NCBI RefSeq assembly: GCF_001264245.1
Contig: NZ_CP011339.1
Span: forward strand, 4,464,001-4,528,000
Direction of reading: 5' to 3'
Length of the DNA stretch: 64,000 nucleotides
Origin: Microcystis panniformis FACHB-1757
Lineage (GTDB): Bacteria; Cyanobacteriota; Cyanobacteriia; Cyanobacteriales; Microcystaceae
Shown in pieces: positions 8,025-16,635 of this stretch. A model generated the notes under the pieces. It had not been told where the DNA came from and made no database searches. It saw nothing but the letters and a program-made list of their open reading frames with translations. A program made the translations under genes and the position numbers. How positions within the stretch are numbered: position 1 is the first letter of the stretch; the number at the start of each line of letters is the position of its first letter.

Positions 8025-9122
8025 TTATCTTAAACCCATAGCTTTTAGTCGATGTTCTAGAAATTGTTTTCCCTGTTTTTCCCCGTCAGCAATCAGACGC
8101 TGGATATTGGCAGGAGAGCGATCGAGTTTACTTTCATAGTTGAGACTATTGGCTAATTCCGCCGACATTTCGATCATAGGAATATGGTAATTCTGATCGG
8201 GATCTTCTGGGAAAGATTTAGGAATTTTAAATGGTTCTGTTAAGGCAATCTCCCGCAAGAATTCCTCTTTAAAGGCTCCTTTAAGAAATAATTGATTGAT
8301 CAACTCAATCTGATCGAGACCTTGAAATAGGGAAACATTGCCTTCTAATTCATTGCGGCGATCAGCAATATCATCGGATTGCACGGGTATCTTGTCTCTG
8401 GAGGTGGGATTAATTTTAATTACCCAAATTTCATCGGGAATATTTTCGACTCCAACAAATTCACGGCGAATTAAAGAACGGATGGGGGGATTATCAGAAA
8501 ATAGTCCATCCCAGTAGGCCATAGTTTCAATGGTGACAGCAGGAAAAATGTTGGGAACACAAGCAGAAGCTAGGATATGTTCAATTTTAACTGCTTCCTG
8601 GCGCGAGTTAAATTTACTTAATTTTCCTGTCAGGATATTACAGGCCCCAATTAATAAAATTGGGGGTTCTGGTTTAGCTCCCCAAGTGGCTAATTCCGAG
8701 AAGTCAATATGCGCTCTTAGTAACTGATCAAAGTTGGTAAAGCGACTGCGTAAACCATAGGTAGCTATAGAAAATAAGGTTTTAGTAATTGGAGAGGAAG
8801 GACTGAGATTATACTGGGGAATTAATCCTTTGCTGGCTAATTCTAGAGCTTTAATAGCTGAGTCATTAAATAGTTGTTCTTGGGGAGTTCGAGCGCTATT
8901 ATCTTCCCAAAAATCAATCATTCTTTTCCAGACGACGCTATCACCTTTTTTGAGAGCATACCAGGTGAAAAAGGCACAGATAGCACCCCCAGAAGTACCA
9001 CTGAGACTGACAATATTAAAGTAATCTTGCACTTTATTGTCAAATAATGCTTTCAAGGCACCGGCAGTAAAAGCAGTTTGACTACCACCTCCCTGACAAG
9101 CGATCGCGATTTTGGCTTTCAT
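8025..9122 (-). CDS. Patatin-like phospholipase
   Basis: A 365-residue serine hydrolase of the patatin family, expected to release fatty acids from lipids. The oxyanion-hole glycines are at 11-13 (CQGGGSQT). The nucleophile elbow G-T-S-G-G is at 42-46 with Ser44, and the catalytic Asp lies in W-D-G-L-F at about residue 207, so the Ser-Asp dyad is complete. No signal peptide; likely cytosolic or peripheral. It is convergent with the lipoprotein pair and is preceded by a MITE family 2 element in its upstream region. Known relatives act in lipid turnover; some patatins serve as defence effectors, but no defence partner (CD-NTase, sensor) is adjacent here. Confidence 0.88.
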   Translation of the reverse strand: MKAKIAIACQGGGSQTAFTAGALKALFDNKVQDYFNIVSLSGTSGGAICAFFTWYALKKGDSVVWKRMIDFWEDNSARTPQEQLFNDSAIKALELASKGLIPQYNLSPSSPITKTLFSIATYGLRSRFTNFDQLLRAHIDFSELATWGAKPEPPILLIGACNILTGKLSKFNSRQEAVKIEHILASACVPNIFPAVTIETMAYWDGLFSDNPPIRSLIRREFVGVENIPDEIWVIKINPTSRDKIPVQSDDIADRRNELEGNVSLFQGLDQIELINQLFLKGAFKEEFLREIALTEPFKIPKSFPEDPDQNYHIPMIEMSAELANSLNYESKLDRSPANIQRLIADGEKQGKQFLEHRLKAMGLR

Positions 9123-9485
9123 AAATATCCTTATCTCCTGAATGGCTTCTATCTAAGTCCTAAGTAGGGAGGCACAATTATTTGTAGGATGGGTTAGCGG
9201 TAGCGTAAACTATGCGGGCGTTGGGTTTCATGCTTCAACCCAACCTACGTTCATCTTATATTTAATTCCACCCACCTACTTAGGGCTTTAATTTAAGGTT
9301 AATTGAAAACTTAGAATCGGATGCAAAAATATAGAAAATTTTCTGATTTTCATAGAGCGGCTCGGGAGATGTTGCTATCACTTCTAGAAAAGAACAGGGT
9401 TTCAAGGGAATTTTCTAGGTAATTAGCTGAAGCCATCAGCCAGAACAAGGTGATAATAACTAGAACAATGGCTAATTAATCGGAT
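9123..9485. other. Non-coding gap between patatin gene and AACTGAT array
   Basis: It contains MITE family 2 copy 1 (9161-9282) and about 200 further bases in which no gene or RNA could be recognised. The patatin promoter must lie at the left side, immediately beside the element. Confidence 0.5.
9161..9282. mobile_element. MITE family 2, copy 1
   Basis: A 122-bp element with ends TAAGTAGGGAGGCAC and CCACCTACTTA and a core containing inverted GTAGGATGGGTT / AACCCAACCTAC. Further copies at 23895-23990 and 25717-25838. It shares its TAAGTAG end with families 1 and 4. Confidence 0.75.
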
Positions 9486-9674
9486 AACTGATAACTGATA
9501 ACTGATAACTGATAACTGATAACTGATAACTGATAACTGATAACTGATAACTGATAACTGATAACTGATAACTGATAACTGATAACTGATAACTGATAAC
9601 TGATAACTGATAACTGATAACTGATAACTGATAACTGATAACTGATAACTGATAACTGATAACTGATAACTGAT
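9486..9674. repeat. 27 perfect tandem copies of AACTGAT
   Basis: An uninterrupted 189-bp array of the heptamer AACTGAT. It ends three bases before the glgC stop codon (9678-9680), so it forms the immediate 3' untranslated region of glgC. Shorter arrays of the same unit occur at 17030-17071 (six copies) and 25852-25878. Confidence 0.97.
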
Positions 9675-9677
9675 AGA

Positions 9678-10967
9678 TTAAATTACCGTCCCGTCGGGAA
9701 TAGTGGCATTTTTGAAAATAACCACGATGCCGCTGCGAACATAGAAACCTAAATCTTCGCGATTAGCTTCTTCCACACGATCTTTGTTAACAATTAAAAC
9801 ATTGGAACCAATGCGAGCATTTTTGTCCACAATTGCCCGACGAATAGTGGAACCGGGACCGATACCCACGGGAACTTTGGCATTTCCGATCAGACTTTCC
9901 CGTTCGGGGAAAGACTCATAAAAGTCGGCTCCCATCAGCATTGTATCCTCGATCGTGCAGTCTTTGCCGACTCGACTACGAATACCTAAAATCGAGTGAT
10001 GGATGCGAGATTCTTTGAGAATACAACCTTCAGAAATCATCGATTCTGTCACCGTACAATTGAGCATTTTTGTCGGTGGCAGATAGCGAGAACGGGTATA
10101 GATGGGGGCTTTTTCGTCGTAGAAACTAAAGGCGGGATTGGGTTGTTGAGTCAGGGCGAGATTAGACTCATAAAAGGCTTCAATCGTGCCGATATCTTCC
10201 CAGTAACCTTTAAATAAATAAGCCTGAAGATTGTAGTCTTTAGCGGCCGAGGGAATAATTTCCTTACCGAAATCGGTCTGTTCTTTATTGGCATCGAGCA
10301 GATCGATTAAAACATTCTTTTTAAAGACATAAATTCCCATGGAAGCGATGTAGGGACTTTGACGAGCTTGGTCGGGACTTAAGCCTAAAATCGTCGTATC
10401 TACCCGCATTCTTTCCAATTCTGCCCCTTTGGGTTTCTCATAAAAATCGACAATTCGCCCCGAATCATTAATTTTCATCACCCCAAAAGCGGAGGCCCGA
10501 CGTTCATCGATGGGAACCACCGATAAAGTGATATCGGCGTTAGTTTCCCGATGACGTTCGATGAACTTGCTGTAGTCCATGCGATAGAGATGATCTCCCG
10601 AGAGAATGAGATATTCATCGATATCCCAATCCTTCATCGTCCAGATATATTGTCGTACTGCGTCGGCTGTGCCTTGGAACCATTGAGGATTCTCCATGGT
10701 TTGTTGAGCCGCCAAAACTTCCACGAAACCATCACTAAAACCCGTAAAATTATAGGTACGATTGAGGTGACGATTGAGGGAAGCGGAATTAAATTGCGTC
10801 AACACATAGATTTTGTCAATCTGGGAGTTAATACAATTGCTGACGGGAATATCGATTAAGCGATATTTTCCCGCTAGGGGGACGGCAGGTTTGGCCCGCA
10901 GTTTCGTTAACGGATAAAGGCGAGTTCCAGCCCCGCCACCCAAGATAATAGCTAATACTTTTTTCAC
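9678..10967 (-). CDS. glgC: Glucose-1-phosphate adenylyltransferase (ADP-glucose pyrophosphorylase)
   Basis: Makes ADP-glucose from glucose-1-phosphate and ATP, the committed step of glycogen synthesis; in cyanobacteria it is activated by 3-phosphoglycerate. From the GTG at 10967 the protein is 429 residues, exactly the usual cyanobacterial length, starting (M)KKVLAIILGGGAGTRLYPLT. Other hallmarks are the pyrophosphorylase motif G-G-G-A-G-T-R-L, FQGTADAVRQ, LSGDHLYRMDY, and EKPKG for glucose-1-P binding, followed by a left-handed beta-helix C-domain. The frame is open to an ATG at 11027, but that 20-residue extension is not family-like, so GTG is preferred. Divergent from the collagen-like gene; an AACTGAT array abuts its stop. 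Confidence 0.95.
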   Translation of the reverse strand: MKKVLAIILGGGAGTRLYPLTKLRAKPAVPLAGKYRLIDIPVSNCINSQIDKIYVLTQFNSASLNRHLNRTYNFTGFSDGFVEVLAAQQTMENPQWFQGTADAVRQYIWTMKDWDIDEYLILSGDHLYRMDYSKFIERHRETNADITLSVVPIDERRASAFGVMKINDSGRIVDFYEKPKGAELERMRVDTTILGLSPDQARQSPYIASMGIYVFKKNVLIDLLDANKEQTDFGKEIIPSAAKDYNLQAYLFKGYWEDIGTIEAFYESNLALTQQPNPAFSFYDEKAPIYTRSRYLPPTKMLNCTVTESMISEGCILKESRIHHSILGIRSRVGKDCTIEDTMLMGADFYESFPERESLIGNAKVPVGIGPGSTIRRAIVDKNARIGSNVLIVNKDRVEEANREDLGFYVRSGIVVIFKNATIPDGTVI

Positions 10968-11116
10968 GCGCGTAACCCTCGCGATTGGCTGTTTCCTTCT
11001 CAAAGTAAGTGTAGGATGATAGCGCACCTTATTGATAGTGGGGAAACAAAAATCTAGATCTAAAAGTCATCAAGAGGGAATTGATCGGAGTCTTTGCGGA
11101 TAAATTCGCTAAAATC

Positions 11117-12538
11117 ATGAATTTTTGGGCTAAATCATTAATATTCACCTTTTTTCTCCCTTTACCGTACCTAATGCCCACGACGGTGACGGGCGATCGC
11201 TGTTCTTGGTTAGCCCAAGGTTCCGATGTACAGACTTTCGGTAAACAGGGCCAAAGCGGAAAAGCTGGCAAGGTCGGCGGCCAAGGCAAAAATAGTGACA
11301 GTTTAACCCTTTTTCTCGATGGTTCTCCCCTAAAACTCGATATTTCAGGACAAAAAGGGGTCGATGGTGAAAATGGCAGCAATGGCAGCGATGGCAACTG
11401 TAGCGGTCAACCTAGCAACGTAACACGAAATCTTCAGGCGGCCGGTGGTGGTAACGGTGGCAATGGGGGTGATGGGGGTGATGGGGGCAATGGCGGCGCT
11501 TTAACCCTCTATGCCACTAATTTAGATTTTTTAAGACAAGTAACGGTCAATGCGGCCGGAGGCGCCGGGGGTTTTGGGGGTCAAGGAGGCCAGGGGGGCA
11601 AGGGTTGTCGCTGTTCCCAACCTTTCTGGACAATTCAAACCTGCAGCGGTAGGCCGGGTGATGCCAATTATAGCTGTACCACCAGAGAATTTAGCTGTCA
11701 GGATGGTCTCGATGGGGCGACGGGTAATAGTGGTCGTAACGGTCGCGGGGGACGTTTAGGACAGTTAACTTTAATTCAAATCGATCGCCCTTTAACTGCC
11801 GATCAACCGAGCGCAACTGTTCCCCTGTCGGAGTTAAAAGAACGGGGTTATATTCTCTCTAAAAATAGTTGGGAAACTCGCACTGGGGCAGTGTCTTTAT
11901 TTTCCCCCGGTTCCCTGATCGATGATCAATATCGGATTTTATTAGATCGATCGGAACGTTCTTTTATTTTAATTTGGAATGCGCCCCAAGAGTTTAACCG
12001 GTTTGCTAATCAGCGTTTTACTTTAACCCTCGATGATCAAAAGGAAATGAAGGTAACTGTCCCCAGTGAACTCTGGATCGAGGGAACCACTCAAAAACGC
12101 AATAATGTTACGGAATTTGTCGTTTACAATGCTGTTTTTGAACGAGATGTCACCCAATTAGAAGCAAAAGGTATTACAGGAAATGGTACTGATTTAAGGC
12201 TTTTTCTCGAAGATAAAGCTTCCCAATCGAATTTAATTGGCACTAAATTTAAACTGCGTTATCGCATCACCCGTTGGCAAGCAGACGACCTGCAAACCAG
12301 TCCCAGAACTGATTTTGTCACTCGCTATGAAGGAGATATGCCTGCTAATTTAGTCCGACAGGACGGCAATCAATTTATTCTGGATATCGGTCAATTACCC
12401 TTACCTGTGGAATCTTTGCGATCGGGTACTGGGGTAGAAATCGAGTTACTTGCTACTCGTTCTTTTGCTGGTTATTCCAAAGAACAAAAAATCGTCATCC
12501 GCGACACGATTAAAGGATCAAATATCCTGCGGAGATAA
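11117..12538 (+). CDS. Secreted protein with glycine-rich collagen-like region
   Basis: I do not recognise the family. From ATG at 11117 (the frame is open to 11081) there is a signal peptide (NFWAKSLIFTFFLPLPYL). Next comes an N-terminal third rich in Gly-X-Y-like and GGxGG runs (GKQGQSGKAGKVGGQGK; GGNGGNGGDGGDGGNGG; GGFGGQGGQGGKG), interrupted by a cysteine-rich insert with six or more Cys (CRCSQPFW...CSGRPG...CTTREFSCQDG). The C-terminal 280 residues look like a folded beta-rich domain without recognisable motifs. The product is predicted to be exported and possibly surface-attached. The Cys-rich insert suggests disulfides. Divergently transcribed from glgC, 150 bases apart. Confidence 0.7.
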   Translation: MNFWAKSLIFTFFLPLPYLMPTTVTGDRCSWLAQGSDVQTFGKQGQSGKAGKVGGQGKNSDSLTLFLDGSPLKLDISGQKGVDGENGSNGSDGNCSGQPSNVTRNLQAAGGGNGGNGGDGGDGGNGGALTLYATNLDFLRQVTVNAAGGAGGFGGQGGQGGKGCRCSQPFWTIQTCSGRPGDANYSCTTREFSCQDGLDGATGNSGRNGRGGRLGQLTLIQIDRPLTADQPSATVPLSELKERGYILSKNSWETRTGAVSLFSPGSLIDDQYRILLDRSERSFILIWNAPQEFNRFANQRFTLTLDDQKEMKVTVPSELWIEGTTQKRNNVTEFVVYNAVFERDVTQLEAKGITGNGTDLRLFLEDKASQSNLIGTKFKLRYRITRWQADDLQTSPRTDFVTRYEGDMPANLVRQDGNQFILDIGQLPLPVESLRSGTGVEIELLATRSFAGYSKEQKIVIRDTIKGSNILRR

Positions 12539-12601
12539 GTCAAAAAAGTCCCCTTCTCCTTTCTCCGGTGCAGTGTTAACCAGTAATTTAGATAGTCAAC
12601 T

Positions 12602-12760
12602 TAAGTAGCTGGTTATAATTAAATTAAAAATAGATTTTAGGTTCGATCCCCCCTTAGTCCTAGGGTTGATTCATAGTAGGGTTGATTCATGAATCAACCC
12701 TACCCTTAGTCCCCCCTTGATAAGGGTGGTGTCTGATAATTTTTAACGCCTACCTACTTA
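12602..12760. mobile_element. MITE family 1, copy B
   Basis: Ends TAAGTAGCTGGTTATAATT and TTTTTAACGCCTACCTACTTA-like right end. The central C/G hairpin is interrupted by GTAGGGTTGATTCATGAATC and its mirror, i.e. a second repeat family has entered the first. Confidence 0.75.
12676..12703. repeat. 28-bp perfect palindrome
   Basis: Half-site GTAGGGTTGATTCA followed by its exact reverse complement. The same palindrome recurs at 14805-14832, and a variant with half-site GTAGGGGTAATTCA is at 39879-39906, also perfect. The variant's substitutions are matched on both arms. Confidence 0.9.
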
Positions 12761-12852
12761 CCAAAAAGCTTTAAAATATGTTGAGAGGAAGACTGGTTAT
12801 TCTCTGGGGTTCACCAGAGAATGTCCCGATCAGCGAAAAAATCAAGGGGAAA

Positions 12853-13839
12853 ATGGGCAGTATTTTAAGTGTGGCGCCGATGATGGATTATACCGATCGC
12901 CATTTTCGCTATTTTTTGCGACAAATTAGCCGTCGTCCCCTTCTCTACACGGAAATGATCACGACGATGGCGATCAAACACGGCGATCGCTATAAGTTGC
13001 TGGGGTTCTCCCTAGCAGAAAAACCTCTAGCTTTGCAGTTAGGAGGTGATAATCCCTATCTTTTGGCAGAATGTGCCAAAATAGCCGAAGATATGGGTTA
13101 TGACGAGGTAAATCTCAATGTGGGTTGTCCCAGTTCTAGGGTAAAAGAGGGCAATTTCGGCGCTTGTTTGATGGCTAACCCGGAATTAGTCGCTAGGGGA
13201 ATATCGGCAATGAATCAAGCTGTATCGATTCCCGTGACTGTAAAACAGAGAATTGGCATTGATGATCAGGATAGTTACGAAAATATGGCCAATTTTGTCC
13301 GTATTGTTGCGGATGCGGGTTGTCAACGTTTTACCATCCATGCGCGGAAAGCTTGGTTACAGGGATTAAGTCCCAAGGAAAATCGCACCGTTCCCCCCCT
13401 ACGTTACGATGATGTTTATCGCCTAAAAAATCAGTTTCCCCATTTGTTTATTGAAATTAATGGCGGTATCATTAATTTAGAACAGGCTAGACAACATTTA
13501 CAATTAGTAGATGCAGTTATGATCGGTCGGGCAGCCTACGATAATCCCTATTTATTTGCCACAGTCGATCGAGATTTTTATGGGGAATCGGTTACTCCTC
13601 CTACCCGGGAAGAAGTAATCAAAAAAATGCTTCCCTACATCGATGAGTGGGTGAGTAAAGGTTATAAATTACACCAGATCAGCAAACATCTTTTACAGCT
13701 TTTTGCCGGTCAGCCCGGAACTAAGGCCTGGAAGCGTTATATTAGTGAAAATAGCCATTTTCCTGGGGCCGATTCCGGGGTAATCTGGCAAGCTTTACAG
13801 CAGGTAAACTCCCTAAATGATCTGGCTAGTTCCCATTGA
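12853..13839 (+). CDS. dusA: tRNA-dihydrouridine synthase A
   Basis: An FMN-dependent enzyme reducing uridine to dihydrouridine in the tRNA D-loop (DusA modifies U20/U20a). Motifs: SVAPMMDYTDRHFRYFLRQ at the N-terminus, LQLGG (FMN), NLNVGCPSSRV, and the catalytic Cys in EGNFGACLM; then TIHARKA and the phosphate-binding EINGGI / AVMIGRAAYDNP. From ATG at 12853 it is 328 residues, the usual DusA length. The frame is open to 12778, but the extra 25 codons are unlike the family, and an AAGGGG Shine-Dalgarno lies before 12853. DUF362 gene follows after 15 bases, so the two are probably co-transcribed. Confidence 0.93.
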   Translation: MGSILSVAPMMDYTDRHFRYFLRQISRRPLLYTEMITTMAIKHGDRYKLLGFSLAEKPLALQLGGDNPYLLAECAKIAEDMGYDEVNLNVGCPSSRVKEGNFGACLMANPELVARGISAMNQAVSIPVTVKQRIGIDDQDSYENMANFVRIVADAGCQRFTIHARKAWLQGLSPKENRTVPPLRYDDVYRLKNQFPHLFIEINGGIINLEQARQHLQLVDAVMIGRAAYDNPYLFATVDRDFYGESVTPPTREEVIKKMLPYIDEWVSKGYKLHQISKHLLQLFAGQPGTKAWKRYISENSHFPGADSGVIWQALQQVNSLNDLASSH

Positions 13840-13854
13840 TTTATTTTCTTTTCT

Positions 13855-14667
13855 ATGATTACCCAATCCTCAATTACTGCCGGGGTAAAAAATTCAGCTA
13901 TGGCGGATTTTGTTTATCAACCTCCCCCGGCAGCTATCACAGCTAAACGTATTTTAATTAAACCTAATTTAGGTTATCCTGTGCCTCCACCGGTAACGGT
14001 TAGTCTGCCGGTATTAAGTCAAGTTTTGCGGGGATTAAGAGGGGTAAATCCAGGGGCAGAAATTATCTTATTAGAGGGTGTTTGTTCGGCTATTTCTTTA
14101 AGAGAAATTATCGATATTTTGGGTGTAAAATCTATTCTCGATCCTGGAATAAATATTCTTGATGCTGATAGTTTAACCCAGCAAGAATATCCGAATCTTT
14201 CCCCTTTTCCTGTCCGGTTTCCCTCGATGTTTGCCCCTAAAATTATCGAAGAAGTGGATTGTCGGATCACGATTGGAACCCTAAAACGCACCCATTTAAA
14301 GGATAAACCCTTGATTTCTGCTTCTTTAAAAAATCTCTATGGACTCTTTCCCCGTAGTCATTATCAGGCCCGTAGTCCCAACTCGCGGGGGCAATTACAT
14401 CGCCCCTCCGTACCGCTAATTTTACAGGATGTTTATTTTTGTATCGGTCATCTTTTTGATGGGGCAGTGGTGGACGCTAATCTCAAATATTTTAGTAGTA
14501 ATTGGCGACCCGATCGAGGAAAATCTATTCCCCTGGGTCAGGTGTTTTGGGGTGATGATATGATTAGCGTGGATCGCAGTGCTTGTCTGTTAGGTGATGA
14601 ACCGATGCCAAGTTATTTAGATGCGATCGATTTGCTTCGTTCTCAACTTTTAAACGGAACCAATTAG
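13855..14667 (+). CDS. DUF362 domain protein
   Basis: A 270-residue protein matching the DUF362 family: N-terminal ILIKPNLGYP (the family's K-x-N motif), VSLPVLSQVLRGL, then ILLEG and a TIGTLKRTHLKDKPLISASLKNLYGLFPRS segment typical of the family, where a conserved basic/Asn set surrounds the putative active site. It lacks the ferredoxin-like cluster domain present in longer relatives, as far as can be seen (few cysteines). Biochemical function is unknown. It starts 15 bases after dusA stops. Confidence 0.82.
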   Translation: MITQSSITAGVKNSAMADFVYQPPPAAITAKRILIKPNLGYPVPPPVTVSLPVLSQVLRGLRGVNPGAEIILLEGVCSAISLREIIDILGVKSILDPGINILDADSLTQQEYPNLSPFPVRFPSMFAPKIIEEVDCRITIGTLKRTHLKDKPLISASLKNLYGLFPRSHYQARSPNSRGQLHRPSVPLILQDVYFCIGHLFDGAVVDANLKYFSSNWRPDRGKSIPLGQVFWGDDMISVDRSACLLGDEPMPSYLDAIDLLRSQLLNGTN

Positions 14668-14982
14668 GGTTAAAAAAGTTTCTTGGTGGGGTTAGGAGTC
14701 AGGAGTCGGTCGTCAGGAGTCAGGAGGGGAAGTCAGAATAACAGAATGACCTCGCGCAATCCTGTTTAAAAAATATACAGGAGAGTGGGGATCACCGGAG
14801 CGGGGTAGGGTTGATTCATGAATCAACCCTACCTGGAATCAACCCTAGGAGCGGGGGAGGGGAACAGTCCATAACTGGGTTTTTACGGAAGCGAGCGAGG
14901 TAGGGTTTGGCATTCTCCGAGATTAACCCATTGTCGAGTGAACTGCTCTTTAGGTTGCCCAAAAACCCCCCTCGGTGAGCGG
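14668..14982. other. Non-coding gap with heptamer array and palindrome
   Basis: Contains a GGAGTCA-type heptamer array at 14694-14728 and the 28-bp palindrome at 14805-14832, immediately followed by a degenerate extra half-site. The gap lies between convergent genes (DUF362 and the Rieske protein). No RNA gene recognised. Confidence 0.6.
14805..14832. repeat. 28-bp perfect palindrome, second copy
   Basis: Identical to the palindrome at 12676-12703 (half-site GTAGGGTTGATTCA). An additional partial arm (AATCAACCCTA) follows at 14837-14847. Confidence 0.9.
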
Positions 14983-15333
14983 TTATGCGTCTATCCAGAT
15001 GCTGCCGTCTTCGATGCGAAGGGGATAAACGGGTAAAGCTTGGGGTTGAGAAACTGCCGCCATCGCTTTGTTAACCACAGGGGGCCAGGTAATCCAGTCT
15101 TTGACAGCACCGCTACAGAGATCAAAAGAACTACGATGCCAGGGACAAACGATCGCGCCGTCCTCGCTAATTTTACCTTTCGTCATCGATAATTTTAAAT
15201 GGGGACAACGGTTGCCGACGGCGTGGAATTGACCGTTATTGTTAATCAAGAGAATGGAATTTTCCCCCACTTTTACCACTTGACGGGCGCCGGGGGCAAG
15301 GGAATCTACAGATAATACTTTTGTCCAACTCAT
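14983..15333 (-). CDS. Small Rieske [2Fe-2S] ferredoxin
   Basis: A 116-residue Rieske domain protein, likely an electron carrier or redox sensor in the cytosol. The cluster ligands are Cys43 and His45 (R-C-P-H) and Cys63 and His66 (V-C-P-W-H-R), the ferredoxin-type spacing. No membrane anchor or oxygenase catalytic domain is present, so it is neither a cytochrome b6f Rieske subunit nor a full oxygenase. It lies 8 bases downstream of the DUF1997 gene, so both are probably in one transcript; this pairing may point to a shared redox or lipid-related role, but that is inference. Confidence 0.88.
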   Translation of the reverse strand: MSWTKVLSVDSLAPGARQVVKVGENSILLINNNGQFHAVGNRCPHLKLSMTKGKISEDGAIVCPWHRSSFDLCSGAVKDWITWPPVVNKAMAAVSQPQALPVYPLRIEDGSIWIDA

Positions 15334-15341
15334 ATTTTTAT

Positions 15342-15923
15342 TTAACTAAGGGAGAGATCAAGAATGGTTTCGGGGTAATTTTGGGCAATAATGTCCTGTT
15401 TAGCCCATTGTTGGTAATCTTGCAACAATTGACTCATTAAACGCTGTTTAATCCGCAATAAAACCCCTTTTAAGAGACTATTGCCAGTGATTTCTAATAA
15501 CGGACGCGGGGTTAACCATAATGGTGGTGGTAGAGCGACTTTCACCTCAAGATTGGCTTTTCCCGCTAGATAGGTTTGATTATTTTTTTCCACAGGAGCG
15601 AGTTTGCCTTTAACATTGAGGCTAAAGCGATCGTTGATATAATCAATACCTTTGATCTGACAGTCTTCTGATTGCAAAAATATCGTCCCCCCAGAGGTGG
15701 CCCAGACATTGAGGATAACCGTGGGCTGAAAATAGTACAAATTCAAAAAGTTTAGGGGACGCATTTTCAGGCGAAACCGATGCTCAGACAAGTGTTCCGT
15801 TAAGCTAGTCTCAACGATAGCCTGTACTAATCTTTGCGGTTGACGCAGATAATGCTGAATCGGTATGGTTTGTTCAGCAACAACAATTTCTAGGGATTCG
15901 GCAGCGGTAAAAGTTACTTCCAT
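15342..15923 (-). CDS. DUF1997 family protein
   Basis: A 193-residue protein resembling the DUF1997 family of cyanobacteria and plants: an N-terminal beta-rich region (TFTAAESLEIVV, RFRLKMRPLNFLNLYYFQP) and C-terminal amphipathic PLLEITGNSLLKGVLLRIKQRL. No signal peptide or catalytic motif. Function unknown; the family has a START/ligand-binding-like feel, but this is impression only. First gene of a two-gene unit with the Rieske protein. Confidence 0.7.
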   Translation of the reverse strand: MEVTFTAAESLEIVVAEQTIPIQHYLRQPQRLVQAIVETSLTEHLSEHRFRLKMRPLNFLNLYYFQPTVILNVWATSGGTIFLQSEDCQIKGIDYINDRFSLNVKGKLAPVEKNNQTYLAGKANLEVKVALPPPLWLTPRPLLEITGNSLLKGVLLRIKQRLMSQLLQDYQQWAKQDIIAQNYPETILDLSLS

Positions 15924-16038
15924 ACGTTGGTTATCTTAAATTTGTCTCCCTTCTTAATTTTACTTTACAAAACTTATACTTTTCGACGGTCCAGATGTAG
16001 AAATTTTACCGCTAAGAGGGGACACAAACCAGATTTTT

Positions 16039-16058
16039 GCCCAAAGTTGGGCTTTTTT
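16039..16058 (+). terminator. Terminator-like hairpin without an upstream gene
   Basis: GCCCAA-AG-TTGGGC followed by TTTTTT on the plus strand. The genes to its left are on the minus strand, so nothing known needs this terminator. It could end a small RNA starting in 15930-16030, or act as an attenuator in the leader of the response-regulator pseudogene at 16210. Confidence 0.45.
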
Positions 16059-16209
16059 CAGTGATCAGTGGGGGGTTTTAAGTCAAGAGTGGGGAGAAGG
16101 GAGACCACTTCGTGTGCGTTGCGGGGGTGATGGGAAGTGTCGTGAAGTGAAGTCAAAAAGACTAACAGCCTCTACAATGATAACAAGTGAGACCTCTAGG
16201 GAAAGGAAA

Positions 16210-16635
16210 ATGATTATAATGAGGACGAGAGAGTCAATTAAAGTCTTAATTGCTGACGATCATGACCTAACTCGTTTAGGACTCAAGATTTTAATTTCCC
16301 AGCAGCAGCATTGTTAGGTGGTGGGAATTGCGGTTAATGGTCAATAGGCGATCGACTTGGCGAAAAGTTGTCAACCGGATGTAATTATTTTAGATATAGG
16401 GATGCCTGTCTTAAATGGACAGAGCGCCGCTATTCAGATCAAACAATTCTACCCTTATATTCGCATTATCGCCTATAGTTCCTTGGCAAAGCTTCCAATG
16501 GAAAAAAATAATCAAAGTACAGTCTTTGACCTATACTGCTCTAAAGATATATCTTCCCAAGATCTGATCAAAGCGATCGATGACTTGGGAAAATTAGCAC
16601 AATCGGACAAATCTCAATTCCGTCGAGTCGGATAG
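16210..16635 (+). pseudogene. Response-regulator receiver gene with two in-frame amber codons
   Basis: One continuous frame encodes a CheY/NarL-like receiver: VLIADDHDLTRLGLKILIS (acidic pair DD), then VIILDIGMPVLNG (phospho-acceptor Asp), IIAYSS (switch Ser) and YCSKD (conserved Lys). It is broken by TAG at 16315-16317 and TAG at 16345-16347, ten codons apart, with no frameshift. Each could arise from a glutamate or glutamine codon (GAG or CAG) by one substitution. ATG at 16210 or 16219 are the likely original starts. There is no output domain: the frame ends after the receiver at 16635, one base before the convergent small gene. All receiver residues are otherwise kept, so the damage looks recent or the codons are read through. 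Confidence 0.8.

Larger units (their letters stand above)
12539..12852. other. Non-coding gap holding a MITE with a nested palindrome
   Basis: Contains MITE family 1 copy B (12602-12760), which itself carries a 28-bp perfect palindrome (12676-12703). The remaining bases upstream of dusA carry the AAGGGG Shine-Dalgarno at about 12844. Confidence 0.6.

Noticed and set aside
8025..9122. Patatin protein as a CBASS-type defence effector
   Set aside because: No cyclic-nucleotide synthase or sensor gene adjoins it, and the neighbourhood is housekeeping; a lipid-metabolism role is simpler.
9486..9674. AACTGAT array as a CRISPR array
   Set aside because: The unit is only 7 bases and there are no unique spacers or cas genes.
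10968..11027. Twenty-residue N-terminal extension of GlgC from an ATG at 11027
   Set aside because: The GTG at 10967 gives exactly the family N-terminus and length; the extension does not look conserved.
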